57,727 nt of DNA from Bacillota bacterium. GTDB taxonomy: Bacteria > Bacillota_I > Bacilli_A > RF39 > UBA660. The notes beneath the pieces are model-generated. The model was not told the DNA's origin. It searched no databases and saw only the letters and a list, made by a program, of their open reading frames with translations. Where the stretch lies: contig SVAH01000009.1 in assembly GCA_015059485.1 (NCBI GenBank), forward strand, positions 1 through 57,727, written 5' to 3'. The position numbers and the translations under genes were made by a program. Positions within the stretch are counted from its first letter, which is position 1; every line of letters begins with the position of its first letter. This document shows positions 47,790-56,164 of this stretch, one piece after another.

Positions 47790-49205
47790 ATGAAAAAAAT
47801 TATAAGTGTTAACAGTCCAACGGGAACAAATGAGTATGAACTAGTAAGCGCATTTGATTCATATATTGTTTTAGATTCTGCTAAGAAAGACGCTAACGGC
47901 TTTACTATTGTTTATGTTTCAAAAGATGAAAATGGAACATTACTATATGTCGAAGGTGAAGAGTGGGATTTAGCTAAAAAGAATTTAATTGCGGCTGTTA
48001 AAAATGATGGAGTAACATGGAAAGAAGTAAATGATTCTTATGAAGCAGGAGAAATGATTGGACATCAAATATCATTAAAAGATGATAATTTACAAGCTTT
48101 GAAAGATAACTATGTTGTAGTTCCTGATTACGATGTAGAAAATTTAGATGATGAAGAAAATAATATAGAAGAACAAGCACAAAGTGAGTTAGACATTCCT
48201 GTTATAAATGGTGTAACACCAGTTGAAGAAGAAAATAATGTAGAGAATCAAGTTCAAAATGAATTAGATGCTCCTGTTGCAAATGAGAGTGATACAGTTG
48301 AAGAAATAAAAGAAGAAACTCCTGTAAATAATTTGGAAAATTCTATTGCAAATGTTGATATGACTAGTCCAATTGATATTATTTCTCAAGAAGATGCAAA
48401 TCAAACTGAAATAAGTCAAGAAGAAATTCCATCAATTGAACCAGTTGCGATTGAAAATGGTCCAGAAGATACAATAACTGATGGAATTCCAGATGCACAA
48501 GAACAAGTAGCAATTTCAGAGCGTCCTATTATTCAAGAAACTCCAATTCAAGAGAATATACCTCAAGAAATTCCAGAACAAAATCTTCAAGGTGAAGGAC
48601 AACCAATACAAATGGAACCTGAAGTAGAAGTACAAGCTGCTGTACCAGGTGAAATACCGGTTGAAACTGAACAAGTATCTCAAATTGTACCTGAGCAGCA
48701 AGTAATGCCAGAACAAAATATTATGCCAGAGGTACCAGTTCAAGATGCTATATCAACTGAAATGCCAATTGAGCCTGAACAACAAGTGATGACAGAACAA
48801 ACTGTTACGCCAGAAGTACCAGTTCAAAATATAGTTTCAGCCGAAGCAAATAGTATCGATCAATTGATAAATTTAAATAATAATATATATGCAATGGTAA
48901 GTGAAATTAAAAATAATTTAGGCGTATCAAGTGCAGTTTCAGATGCACAAGTACAAGCGCAACAAATTATTGCTAATGCACAAGCACAAGCACAACAGAT
49001 TATAGCGGATGCTACTAAAAAATCGACTGAAATTATTGAAACTGCAAATGCAAAATTGGAAGTAGCTAATAAAGCTTTTGAAAACTCTCAGACTTTAATG
49101 CAACAAGCACCACAGACTGTGCCAGTAGCGCCTGTTGCACCAGCAACGATAGGAGTACAGCCAACAATACAAGAAAATGGCCCTGCAAGAACTTTACAAG
49201 CATAG
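47790..49205 (+). CDS. Large disordered Glu/Pro/Gln-rich protein with coiled-coil tail
   Basis: A 471-residue protein. The first ~110 residues look folded (KIISVNSPTGTNEYELVSAFDSYIVLDSAKKD...). A long acidic, Pro/Gln/Val-rich region follows (about 115-350) with many loose repeats of the kind PEVPVQ, EQQVMPEQ and IPQEIPEQ. Near the end is a helix of about 80 residues (IDQLINLNNNIYAMVSEI..., then QAQQIIANAQAQAQQIIADATKK), like the coiled coils of DivIVA/GpsB or ATP-synthase b proteins. No signal or membrane segment. It may be a cytoplasmic scaffold. It is not a family I know; the start has GAGAG upstream and a strong promoter precedes it. Confidence 0.65.
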   Translation: MKKIISVNSPTGTNEYELVSAFDSYIVLDSAKKDANGFTIVYVSKDENGTLLYVEGEEWDLAKKNLIAAVKNDGVTWKEVNDSYEAGEMIGHQISLKDDNLQALKDNYVVVPDYDVENLDDEENNIEEQAQSELDIPVINGVTPVEEENNVENQVQNELDAPVANESDTVEEIKEETPVNNLENSIANVDMTSPIDIISQEDANQTEISQEEIPSIEPVAIENGPEDTITDGIPDAQEQVAISERPIIQETPIQENIPQEIPEQNLQGEGQPIQMEPEVEVQAAVPGEIPVETEQVSQIVPEQQVMPEQNIMPEVPVQDAISTEMPIEPEQQVMTEQTVTPEVPVQNIVSAEANSIDQLINLNNNIYAMVSEIKNNLGVSSAVSDAQVQAQQIIANAQAQAQQIIADATKKSTEIIETANAKLEVANKAFENSQTLMQQAPQTVPVAPVAPATIGVQPTIQENGPARTLQA

Positions 49206-49227
49206 GAATATAACCTATGCTTTTTTT
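49199..49227 (+). terminator. Terminator of the coiled-coil protein gene
   Basis: GCATAGG pairs with CCTATGC around a 7-base loop, then seven T. It contains the stop codon. Confidence 0.85.
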
Positions 49228-49239
49228 ATATAATTTAAT

Positions 49240-50172
49240 ATGGAACAATTTTTAAAATATTTTTATAGTATTTATGTAGAGCACGTTTTTAAAACTCAGG
49301 AAAATTACTACTTTTATTATAATGAGTGTTTATACCAAATTATAGAAAGCAATCGTACGAAAGATGAATTATATGATATAAATGAAATAATATCTATTTT
49401 GAAAAAAGATGATTATCCAATAAGTGAATTCGTATTTAATAATTTTAATGAAATAATTAGTAATTACGATGATAAGAACTATATTTTACTTAAAATAAAT
49501 TGCAATTTATCAAATGATGTTGATTTAATTGCTATAATTAATTTACAGGCTAGAATTTCTATAAATAATAAATATAATAAATTATATAGGAATAATTGGG
49601 GAAATCTTTGGGAAAAGAAAATAGACTATTTTGAGTATCAAATAAAAGAACTTGGGCATAATAAGCCGATTATTCTTAATAGTTTTAGTTATTTTGTTGG
49701 AATGGCTGAAAATGCTATTAGTTTAGTTAATTATGCATCTATAAAATCCCATTTAAATAGTTCTTTAGTAATTTCTCATAAAAGAATCAATTATCCTAAT
49801 ATGGAGTTAGATTATTATAATCCATTAAACTTAATTATAGATTTAAATGTTAGAGATATTTCAGGTTATTTAAAAAGTATGTTTTTTTATAGTGATAGAA
49901 AAACAGTGTTAGATAGATTAAATATGTATTTAAAGAGTACAAGAATAACAGAATATGAGGCTAATATGTTATTTGGTAGACTTTTATATCCATCATATTA
50001 TTTTGATATATATGAAAGTGTTATAGAAGATAAAAAAGATGAAGAAGAACTTCTTATGATAATTAATAAAGTAAATGAATATGAGTTATTTTTAAAAGAT
50101 GTATTTGTTATATTAAGCAAATACTATAATATAGAAAGAGTAGAGTGGATAATAAATAAAAAAGAGTTATAA
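49240..50172 (+). CDS. yutH: YutH-like spore coat-associated protein (kinase-like fold)
   Basis: A 310-residue soluble protein resembling the CotS/YutH group, which has an aminoglycoside-phosphotransferase-like fold and is part of the spore coat. The segment NNWGNLWEKKIDYFEYQIKELG...FSYFVGMAENAISLVN is the part I recognise. Gene order agrees: in B. subtilis yutH lies close to yutI, and here a convergent NifU/YutI gene follows. No Shine-Dalgarno is visible before the ATG; TATAAT-like bases end just eight bases before it, so the mRNA may have almost no leader or the start may be elsewhere. Active-site kinase residues are not evident. Confidence 0.65.
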   Translation: MEQFLKYFYSIYVEHVFKTQENYYFYYNECLYQIIESNRTKDELYDINEIISILKKDDYPISEFVFNNFNEIISNYDDKNYILLKINCNLSNDVDLIAIINLQARISINNKYNKLYRNNWGNLWEKKIDYFEYQIKELGHNKPIILNSFSYFVGMAENAISLVNYASIKSHLNSSLVISHKRINYPNMELDYYNPLNLIIDLNVRDISGYLKSMFFYSDRKTVLDRLNMYLKSTRITEYEANMLFGRLLYPSYYFDIYESVIEDKKDEEELLMIINKVNEYELFLKDVFVILSKYYNIERVEWIINKKEL

Positions 50173-50188
50173 TTCAACGTTTATAACT
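50164..50188. terminator. Hairpin between convergent yutH and NifU genes
   Basis: GAGTTATA pairs with TATAACTC around a 9-base loop overlapping both stop codons; the flanks have few T, so it is weak. Confidence 0.4.
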
Positions 50189-50400
50189 CCCTCTATTTCA
50201 GGTATTTCGCTTTTAAGCATTTCCTCAATGCCTTCCTTTATAGTGTAATCTTGATAATTGCAATGTGCACATGCCCCAGTTAGTTTAACATACACGAACT
50301 TATCTTCATATTTTATGAATTCAATATCTCCACCCTCCATTTGAAGATAAGGTCTTAAATTATTTAATAATTCTTCAATTTTCTTATTTATTTCTTCCAT
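50167..50400 (-). CDS. NifU C-terminal domain iron-sulfur protein (YutI type)
   Basis: A 77-residue protein consisting of the NifU-like/Nfu domain, an iron-sulfur carrier. Sequence: LRPYLQMEGGDIEFIKYEDKFVYVKLTGACAHCNYQDYTIKEGIEEML; the cluster Cys pair is Cys44 and Cys47 (CAHC, followed by Asn-Tyr rather than the usual Pro/Ser). The start has GGTGAT upstream. Convergent with the yutH-like gene as in the Bacillus yut region. No other Fe-S assembly genes are in the window. Confidence 0.92.
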   Translation of the reverse strand: MEEINKKIEELLNNLRPYLQMEGGDIEFIKYEDKFVYVKLTGACAHCNYQDYTIKEGIEEMLKSEIPEIEGVINVEL

Positions 50401-50471
50401 TTGTAAATCACCAACTCAATTGTATCATAATTTGAAAAAATATGATATACTAAAAAAAGAGGTGGATAGTA

Positions 50472-50828
50472 GTGAATATATTAGAAATAGGAAACATAGT
50501 AAAAGCAGAAGTCACTGGGGTAGAAAATTATGGTATATTCGTTAAAGTAAATGATGAATACAATGGTTTAATTCATATTTCAGAAATATCTGAAGGCTTT
50601 GTAAAAAATGTTGAAGATTTTGCAAAAATAGGTGATGAAATATATTGTAAGATTTTAGATATTGATAACGAAGAACATAATATGAAATTAACGATTAAAA
50701 ATCTTAATTATAAGAATAATAAGAAAAAATTTAATGAAACAATAAGAGGTTTTTCTGTATTAAAGGATAATCTTGATGATTGGATAGAAGAAAAGAAAAA
50801 AGAAATAGAAAAAAATCAACAAAACTAA
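50472..50828 (+). CDS. S1 RNA-binding domain protein (YabR/CvfD/GSP13 type)
   Basis: A 118-residue protein starting at GTG, with AGGTGG upstream. Residues 4-75 form one S1 domain (IGNIVKAEVTGVENYGIFVKVNDEYNGLIHISEISEGFVKNVEDF...GDEIYCKILDIDNEEHNMKLTIK), followed by a Lys-rich helical tail. Such proteins are ribosome-linked stress or post-transcriptional regulators in Firmicutes. Single-gene unit ending at a strong hairpin. Confidence 0.88.
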   Translation: MNILEIGNIVKAEVTGVENYGIFVKVNDEYNGLIHISEISEGFVKNVEDFAKIGDEIYCKILDIDNEEHNMKLTIKNLNYKNNKKKFNETIRGFSVLKDNLDDWIEEKKKEIEKNQQN

Positions 50829-50841
50829 TTGTTGATTTTTT
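50811..50841. terminator. Terminator of the S1 gene, also serving tRNA-Leu
   Basis: AAAAATCAACAA pairs with TTGTTGATTTTT around AACTAA, T-rich on the right and A-rich on the left, so it works in both directions. Confidence 0.85.
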
Positions 50842-50853
50842 AAATACTTAAGA

Positions 50854-50942
50854 TGGTGCCCAAGGCCGGACTTGAACCGGCACGGGCTTTAACACCCGCA
50901 GGATTTTAAGTCCTGTGCGTCTACCTATTCCGCCACTTGGGC
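50854..50942 (-). tRNA. tRNA-Leu (anticodon TAA)
   Basis: On the minus strand GCCCAAG pairs with CTTGGGC; the anticodon loop is CTTAAAA (TAA), a long variable arm (GGGTGTTAAAGCCC) is typical of Leu, and CCA is encoded. Length 89 bases. It reads UUA, the commonest Leu codon in this AT-rich window. Confidence 0.97.
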
Positions 50943-51092
50943 GGGCACTGTCTTAAGTTCATAAGACTATTTAATTATAAATCATAGAAAGAAAATAATC
51001 AAGTATTTTTTTAAAAAAAATAGATATTTTTATATATTACTTTTAAAAAGAACAGTATAACCATTCTTTAAATGTTTTTTTTACTTTTTTTA

Positions 51093-51122
51093 TTGACATA
51101 TTATTTTTAATTATGTTATAAT
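51093..51122 (+). promoter_or_regulatory. Promoter of the Ser-fMet-Asp-Phe tRNA operon
   Basis: Consensus TTGACA at 51093-51098, 18 bases, TATAAT at 51117-51122. The first tRNA starts 26 bases later. The rest of the gap back to tRNA-Leu (50943-51092) holds only AT-rich sequence. Confidence 0.8.
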
Positions 51123-51147
51123 CAATTTGTCGTTAAGAAACGAATAC

Positions 51148-51240
51148 GGAGGAATACCCAAGTCCGGTTGAAGGGACTGGTCTTGAAAACCAGGAGGTCG
51201 CGTGAGCGGCGCAGGGGTTCGAATCCCTTTTCCTCCGCCA
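51148..51240 (+). tRNA. tRNA-Ser (anticodon TGA)
   Basis: GGAGGAA pairs with TTCCTCC; anticodon loop CTTGAAA gives TGA; a long variable arm (GAGGTCGCGTGAGCGGCGC region) is typical of Ser; CCA encoded. 93 bases. Confidence 0.97.
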
Positions 51241-51257
51241 TTAAATTTATTTGTTAT

Positions 51258-51334
51258 CGCGGGATGGAGCAGTCTGGTAGCTCGCCGGGCTCATAACCCG
51301 GAGGTCGTTGGTTCAAATCCTTCTCCCGCAACCA
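51258..51334 (+). tRNA. Initiator tRNA-fMet (anticodon CAT)
   Basis: Starts CGCGGGA and ends TCCCGCA-ACCA: the first base C faces A, the mismatch that marks bacterial initiators. Three G:C pairs (GGG/CCC) flank the CTCATAA anticodon loop, another initiator hallmark. 77 bases, CCA encoded. Confidence 0.97.
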
Positions 51335-51338
51335 AAGT

Positions 51339-51415
51339 GGTCCGTTAGTCTAGAGGCCTATGACGTCTGCCTGTCACGCAGAAGATCACGGGTTCGAATC
51401 CCGTACGGACCGCCA
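51339..51415 (+). tRNA. tRNA-Asp (anticodon GTC)
   Basis: GGTCCGT pairs with ACGGACC; anticodon stem TCTGC/GCAGA encloses CTGTCAC (GTC); CCA encoded. 77 bases, four bases after the initiator tRNA. Confidence 0.97.
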
Positions 51416-51424
51416 TTATTTTTT

Positions 51425-51500
<76 letters not shown>

Positions 51501-51511
51501 TTTAGTTTGCA

Positions 51512-51537
51512 AAAGTCTTTAAAATAGACTTTTTTTC
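51512..51537 (+). terminator. Terminator of the tRNA operon
   Basis: AAAGTCT pairs with AGACTTT around a 7-base loop, then a run of T. Confidence 0.85.
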
Positions 51538-51585
51538 TTTTTTTAAATCTCTTCTTGTGATATTATGTTAATAGGAGGGTATGAA

Positions 51586-52584
51586 ATGAATTTTGACATC
51601 GAAAGATTAAATTATAGAAAGAAACAATTAAATGAAAAACCATTAGAACTAAAAACAACATATTATGATTATCCAGAGAATGATGGTGAAAAATTAATAG
51701 ATAAAAATGGAAATAGAATTGGTACAAAAGGGGATATGTATACAAAAATAATGCTTAATGATATATTACAGCGTGGTTGTTTAGATAATAATCCTAGACC
51801 GCATTATGAAGATGGAGAACCAGCACATACGTTAAGTTTAAACCATGGACAAACAACTTCAAAAGTATTTACGTATGATATTTCAAAAAATGAAAGTCCA
51901 TTTATTACATTAAGGCCAATAGCTATTAAGTCCGCTATTGGAGAACTTTTGTGGATATATCAAGATGCTTCAAATAATTTAGATAAATTAGCTGAGTATG
52001 GAGTAACTTGGTGGGATGAATGGGATATTGGTAATAGAACTATTGGATCTGTTTATGGTGAGACGGTAAGAAGATATGATTTAGTAAAAAAATTGCTTTC
52101 AGAATTAAAAAAGAATCCAGATGGAAGGCGTCATATAATGTGTTTATGGCAAGAAACAGAGTTTAAAGAATCTCATGGATTAAAGCCTTGTGCTTATTTA
52201 ACTACATTTAATATTAGACATGATTGGGATGATAAGGATTATCTTGATATGTCCCTAAAACAAAGATCTAGTGATTTTTGTACAGCTGGTTGTATTAATC
52301 AAATACAATATCTTGTATTGCAATGTATGATAGCAAGAGACTTAGGAATAGAAGTTGGCCAATTTACTTGGCAATATGATAATATTCAAATATATGATAG
52401 ACATATAGATGGTGCAATAGAACTATTGAATAGGACACCGATTAACTGTGATCCAAAAATTTATATAAATGAATCTAAAAAAGACTTTTATGATATTAGA
52501 CAAGAAGATATCACTCTTGAAGGAGTACCTAGAAAATTAATTAAAGAAAAAAATCCTCAAATTAAATTTCCGATAGGTATATGA
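51586..52584 (+). CDS. thyA: Thymidylate synthase ThyA
   Basis: Makes dTMP from dUMP with methylene-tetrahydrofolate. 332 residues, longer than the usual 264-318. Active-site Cys202 lies in LKPCAYL, where PPC-H is usual; QRSSDF, FTWQYDNIQIYDRHI and the YGE motif (SVYGETVRRYD) are intact. AGGAGGG precedes the ATG at 51586. The dihydrofolate reductase gene that usually accompanies thyA is not here. Followed by two genes in the same direction, the second being uppS. Confidence 0.94.
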   Translation: MNFDIERLNYRKKQLNEKPLELKTTYYDYPENDGEKLIDKNGNRIGTKGDMYTKIMLNDILQRGCLDNNPRPHYEDGEPAHTLSLNHGQTTSKVFTYDISKNESPFITLRPIAIKSAIGELLWIYQDASNNLDKLAEYGVTWWDEWDIGNRTIGSVYGETVRRYDLVKKLLSELKKNPDGRRHIMCLWQETEFKESHGLKPCAYLTTFNIRHDWDDKDYLDMSLKQRSSDFCTAGCINQIQYLVLQCMIARDLGIEVGQFTWQYDNIQIYDRHIDGAIELLNRTPINCDPKIYINESKKDFYDIRQEDITLEGVPRKLIKEKNPQIKFPIGI

Positions 52585-52605
52585 TAATTATAAAGAAGGT
52601 ATAAA

Positions 52606-53148
52606 ATGGAAAATACAATAGATAGAATTATAACAAAAGAAGAATTACAAAGGCTATCTTTATATCTAGAATATGTAAAAAGAAATGATGTAGAATTTTT
52701 TAATAAACTTATCAAAATTCAAAATATAAATTTTAATGAGTTAAAATACAGTGAAGATATGGTTAGCCCAATATTTATGAAAGAAGCACTTATTTATAAT
52801 ATATATAACTGTATTATGAGATTAGTTCATAAATTAAATGAAAAAAATATATATTTTGTTCAAAATTTTCAAAATCAAGAAGAAGAGAGTGCTAATTATT
52901 ATTTATCTATTTTTGATAATGATAAAAGTGAAAAAATGTTACTTGAGTTAATTGTACCTGCTAATTTGGAAAATAATCCTTTATCAGTATTTTTATATGA
53001 TAATCCTAGCAATGTGAATCTTATAGACAATTTTTTAAAATTTTACAATATTAATTCTACTGATTTAAAACCAGATGAAGAAGAACAAATGGTATTATCA
53101 AGAAGATATCCAAAAGAAAACCCACTAGTAGTTATTAAGAAAATATGA
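52606..53148 (+). CDS. Unknown 180-residue protein between thyA and uppS
   Basis: An acidic, mostly helical soluble protein, with a more beta-like middle (YYLSIFDNDKSEKMLLELIVPANLE). No membrane segment and no known motif. AAGAAGG is upstream of the ATG and it sits 21 bases after thyA, so it is likely part of a thyA-uppS unit. I do not recognise it. Confidence 0.65.
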   Translation: MENTIDRIITKEELQRLSLYLEYVKRNDVEFFNKLIKIQNINFNELKYSEDMVSPIFMKEALIYNIYNCIMRLVHKLNEKNIYFVQNFQNQEEESANYYLSIFDNDKSEKMLLELIVPANLENNPLSVFLYDNPSNVNLIDNFLKFYNINSTDLKPDEEEQMVLSRRYPKENPLVVIKKI

Positions 53149-53181
53149 TATTATATTTTTGATGTGAAAGGAAAAAGAAGT

Positions 53182-53889
53182 ATGGATTATAGTGAACTTA
53201 AAATTCCAAAACATTTAGCAATTATAGTAGATGGTAATGGAAGATGGGCAAAAGAAAGAGGACTTTCAAGATTGAAAGGACATGACGCAGGATTTGATAA
53301 TTTAAAAAAAATTGGAGAATATGCGTTAAAAAGAGGCGTAGAAGTATTAAGCTTATATGTTTTTTCTACTGAAAATTTTAAAAGAGAAGAGAAAGAAGTT
53401 TCACATTTAATGGATTTATTTTTATTAATGTTTAAAAAAGATAAAAATTATTTTATGAGAAATAATATTAAAGTACTATTCTCAGGTAGAAATGAACCTC
53501 TTCCTAAAAATGTTATAAAAGCTCGTGATGAACTTGTGGAACTAACCAAAAATAATACAGGTGGAATAATTAACTTTTGCATGAATTATGGTGGTAGGGC
53601 AGAAATAATTGATGCAGTAAAAAAAATAAATGCTGATAATATCGATATTAATAATTTGGATGAAAAAACTTTTTCTAAATATTTATATAATGATTTACCA
53701 GACGTTGATTTAATGATAAGAACAAGTGGGGAGTTAAGATTAAGTAATTTCTTATTATGGCAAAATTCTTATGCAGAATTTTACTTTCCAGAAGTTAAAT
53801 TTCCAGACTTTTCTGAAAAAGATTTTGATGAGGCTATACTTGTTTATAATAAAAGAGATAGAAGATTTGGTGGTCATAGTAAAAAATAA
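53182..53889 (+). CDS. uppS: Undecaprenyl diphosphate synthase
   Basis: Makes the C55 lipid carrier for wall synthesis from isopentenyl diphosphate. 235 residues. Catalytic Asp17 is in IIVDGNGRWA; SLYVFSTENFKR and RTSGELRLSNFLLWQNSYAEFYF are the other family signatures. ATG chosen at 53182 with AAAGGAAA upstream. In Bacillus it follows frr and precedes cdsA; here it is displaced and no cdsA follows. Confidence 0.96.
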   Translation: MDYSELKIPKHLAIIVDGNGRWAKERGLSRLKGHDAGFDNLKKIGEYALKRGVEVLSLYVFSTENFKREEKEVSHLMDLFLLMFKKDKNYFMRNNIKVLFSGRNEPLPKNVIKARDELVELTKNNTGGIINFCMNYGGRAEIIDAVKKINADNIDINNLDEKTFSKYLYNDLPDVDLMIRTSGELRLSNFLLWQNSYAEFYFPEVKFPDFSEKDFDEAILVYNKRDRRFGGHSKK

Positions 53890-53910
53890 ATATGAGTTAA
53901 ATGCTCATAT

Positions 53911-54153
53911 TTATTTTTGTAAATTATTAAGTACTTTAGAAATATCACTTGTTTTAATATTGTTTACTGTATACCAATTATTTTTAACCATTTCATTGTA
54001 AGTTCTTTCTTGATGATTCATAGTTTCGTCTAATCCGTTTTTTAATAATTCTTTAATATCTTTATTAGAACTTTCTAAAGTACCATGTACGTAAACTTCA
54101 ACAGTACTTTTTAATACTAGTAAATAATTACTCATTAATAGTTGATCATTCAT
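53911..54153 (-). CDS. CotF-domain spore coat-like protein 1
   Basis: An 80-residue helical protein resembling coat F domains (also found in YraD and YhcQ): MSNYLLVLKSTVEVYVHGTLESSNKDIKELLKNGLDETMNHQERTYNEMVKNNWYTVNN, with the terminal aromatic WY pair often seen. TCCTCC upstream on the reverse strand is GGAGGA. It overlaps the second CotF-like gene by eight bases. It probably sits in the spore coat, or binds a partner as a small ferritin-like bundle. Confidence 0.75.
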   Translation of the reverse strand: MNDQLLMSNYLLVLKSTVEVYVHGTLESSNKDIKELLKNGLDETMNHQERTYNEMVKNNWYTVNNIKTSDISKVLNNLQK

Positions 54154-54337
54154 TTGATTTGTCCTCCAAACATTTAATTAGTTTTTCATACATAGTAGTA
54201 TGTTTTTTTAATTCTTTTTCAATAAAAGATATTAAAGATTCATCTGTTAGCATATTCTTAGTTTCATTACAAATATCAATTATATTTTGTTCATGCCCTA
54301 TAGCATCTTCTACATATAATAATTCTTTTTGCGTCAT
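54146..54337 (-). CDS. CotF-domain spore coat-like protein 2
   Basis: A 63-residue helical protein (QKELLYVEDAIGHEQNIIDICNETKNMLTDESLISFIEKELKKHTTMYEKLIKCL), a shorter relative of its neighbour: it keeps the first two or three helices of the CotF domain. AGGAGG lies just before the ATG. The two genes form a small operon read from right to left. Bacilli and Clostridia often encode CotF-like proteins in adjacent pairs. Confidence 0.7.
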   Translation of the reverse strand: MTQKELLYVEDAIGHEQNIIDICNETKNMLTDESLISFIEKELKKHTTMYEKLIKCLEDKSNE

Positions 54338-54453
54338 TATAGACCTCCTTTATTACTATTATGGATAAAAGTTTAAATTATATAACAAAAAAACTTAATA
54401 AGTATTAGTTTAAGTGGTATAATAATTTATAGAAAGAAGTAGAGAGTGGTATT

Positions 54454-55659
54454 GTGGCAAAAAGAGTAGTAAATAAAAAAAATAAAAAGAAAAAAAGTAA
54501 TAATTATTACATTCCAGTGGTGGTATTTATAGTGGGATCATTATTATTTTTATTACTTTCAAATCCTGATTTTAGATTCGTAGAAGGAAAAAGTAATTCT
54601 AATTCGAAAAAAGATATACCAATAGAAAGTATTATCGAATTTGAAAATGAAGAAAATACTTTAATAAAGAAAAATCAATTTAATGATATAGGATACTATC
54701 TGTATAAAAAAGGCGACAATTACATAAGTTATTTTGTAAAAGATAATAAGCGTACTGATATTAATTCGCTGATCAAAAAAGATAAAATAGAAGATTTTAA
54801 TAATAAACTTATTGAATTATTAGAAAAAAAATATCCTAAGTTTATAGTTGATGCCATAAATGAAGAAAGTACTAAAAATTATGAAGTGAATGATAATGAA
54901 ATGATTATTTATTATTCAGATGTTAAAGTAGATTTAGAAGATAAAAATTTGTCATTAAAAGTCAATTATAATGAAATAAATGATTATCTAAATATTATTA
55001 TTAAATTAGATAGTGAATATGAAAATGAAGATGGCTTTAAATATGATCCTAATAAGAAAACGGTCGCATTTTCATATGATGATGGTCCAAATGGTGAAAC
55101 AACTTTAAATTTAGTGAATATTCTTAATGAAAATAAAGCACATGCTACATTTTTTATGGTAGGAAATCGTATGGACTATTATGCTACTACTGTAACTGCA
55201 GTTCATAATAGTGGTAATGAAATAGGATCACATACATACAGTCATTATAATATGGCAACTACTAAGCCTGAAAAAATGATTCAAAAAGAAGAACTTACGA
55301 CTCAAATATATGGGAATCTAACAGGTGATACTTTAAATTTATTAAGACCACCATACGGTTCTATAAATGCAAGAGCAAAGGAAACTTTTGATAAAGTTTA
55401 TGTTGATTGGAGCCTTGATACAGAAGATTGGAAATATAGGGACAAAGAACATGTAAAAAACGCTATATTGGATAATATCCAAGACGGTGATATTGTGTTG
55501 ATGCATGATTTATACGAAACATCAGTTGAAGCAACAAAAGAAGTTTTACCAATTTTATATGCCAGAGGATATCAAGTTGTTAGTGTATCAGAACTTGCAG
55601 CATTAAAAGGTGTGACACTTGAAAATGGTAATTTATATAGAAGGATAACATCAGAGTAG
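54454..55659 (+). CDS. Membrane-anchored polysaccharide deacetylase (NodB/PgdA-like)
   Basis: A 401-residue protein starting at GTG (AGAGAGTGG upstream). A basic N-terminus and one membrane segment (about residues 19-40) precede a middle domain of about 150 residues (DUF3298-like by eye). The catalytic NodB domain covers the last ~195 residues: TVAFSYDDGPN (catalytic base and metal Asp), SHTYSHYNM (metal His pair), LLRPPYGSIN, DWSLDTEDW and LMHDLYE. It should remove acetyl groups from peptidoglycan GlcNAc or MurNAc, which gives lysozyme resistance or cortex modification. Its 3' end overlaps a convergent gene by nine bases. Confidence 0.9.
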   Translation: MAKRVVNKKNKKKKSNNYYIPVVVFIVGSLLFLLLSNPDFRFVEGKSNSNSKKDIPIESIIEFENEENTLIKKNQFNDIGYYLYKKGDNYISYFVKDNKRTDINSLIKKDKIEDFNNKLIELLEKKYPKFIVDAINEESTKNYEVNDNEMIIYYSDVKVDLEDKNLSLKVNYNEINDYLNIIIKLDSEYENEDGFKYDPNKKTVAFSYDDGPNGETTLNLVNILNENKAHATFFMVGNRMDYYATTVTAVHNSGNEIGSHTYSHYNMATTKPEKMIQKEELTTQIYGNLTGDTLNLLRPPYGSINARAKETFDKVYVDWSLDTEDWKYRDKEHVKNAILDNIQDGDIVLMHDLYETSVEATKEVLPILYARGYQVVSVSELAALKGVTLENGNLYRRITSE

Positions 55660-56022
55660 TTCTACATCTATTCCGTTATTATCAATGATTTCATCTACAA
55701 GATATATAAATGAACCAAGAAGAATTAAAAGCGCAGCTACTAAGTTAGCTTCATCAATTAATATCTCTTTATTAAAAGGGGTATTTTTTTCATTATTAAC
55801 TTTTTTAATTCGTCCAAATGCAAAGTAACTATAAATTATAAATAGAACAATAAAAATACCAATATTAATAGATTTGTATTTACTTTTTGAATTAGTATTT
55901 CCGCTAATTATATAATCTTTTTCATAATTATTAGATAAAAGTGCAAATATGATTATAAAAAAATTAATTATCCATATATAATCTTCAATTTGTATTTTTC
56001 TTAATAATTCTTTTTTATTCAT
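55651..56022 (-). CDS. Small membrane protein of unknown function
   Basis: A 123-residue protein with three membrane segments (about residues 15-29, 50-67 and 93-110). Between the second and third is a charged loop (GRIKKVNNEKNTPFNKEILIDEAN). I do not recognise it. No Shine-Dalgarno is visible before the ATG. Just upstream on the same strand is a promoter and a short structured RNA ending in a terminator, so this gene might be reached by read-through past that terminator. Confidence 0.6.
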   Translation of the reverse strand: MNKKELLRKIQIEDYIWIINFFIIIFALLSNNYEKDYIISGNTNSKSKYKSINIGIFIVLFIIYSYFAFGRIKKVNNEKNTPFNKEILIDEANLVAALLILLGSFIYLVDEIIDNNGIDVELL

Positions 56023-56046
56023 ACTATTAAAGTTTATTATTTAAAA

Positions 56047-56158
56047 CTAAAAAAAGACTCATTATTTTTGAGTCTTCTTCAATAGAAATTTAGGTTTAAT
56101 GTATTAACACCCCAGAAAATACATTATATAGTAAAACAAATTTACCCCCTTTCAATTA
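56047..56158 (-). ncRNA. Candidate small RNA or attenuating leader
   Basis: Read on the minus strand: a promoter (56193-56165) is followed by about 110 bases and a terminator hairpin AAGACTCA/TGAGTCTT (56076-56054) with seven or more T. Inside, TACCC/GGGTA and an 8-bp stem AATGTATT/AATACATT with a GGGG-containing loop are visible. A very short frame (TTG at 56139 to TAA at 56104; 11 codons ending in Gly-Cys) has GGGGG at the right distance. It may be a small RNA, a leader peptide or an attenuator for the membrane protein gene downstream. No known family recognised. Confidence 0.5.
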
Positions 56159-56164
56159 GGGTAT

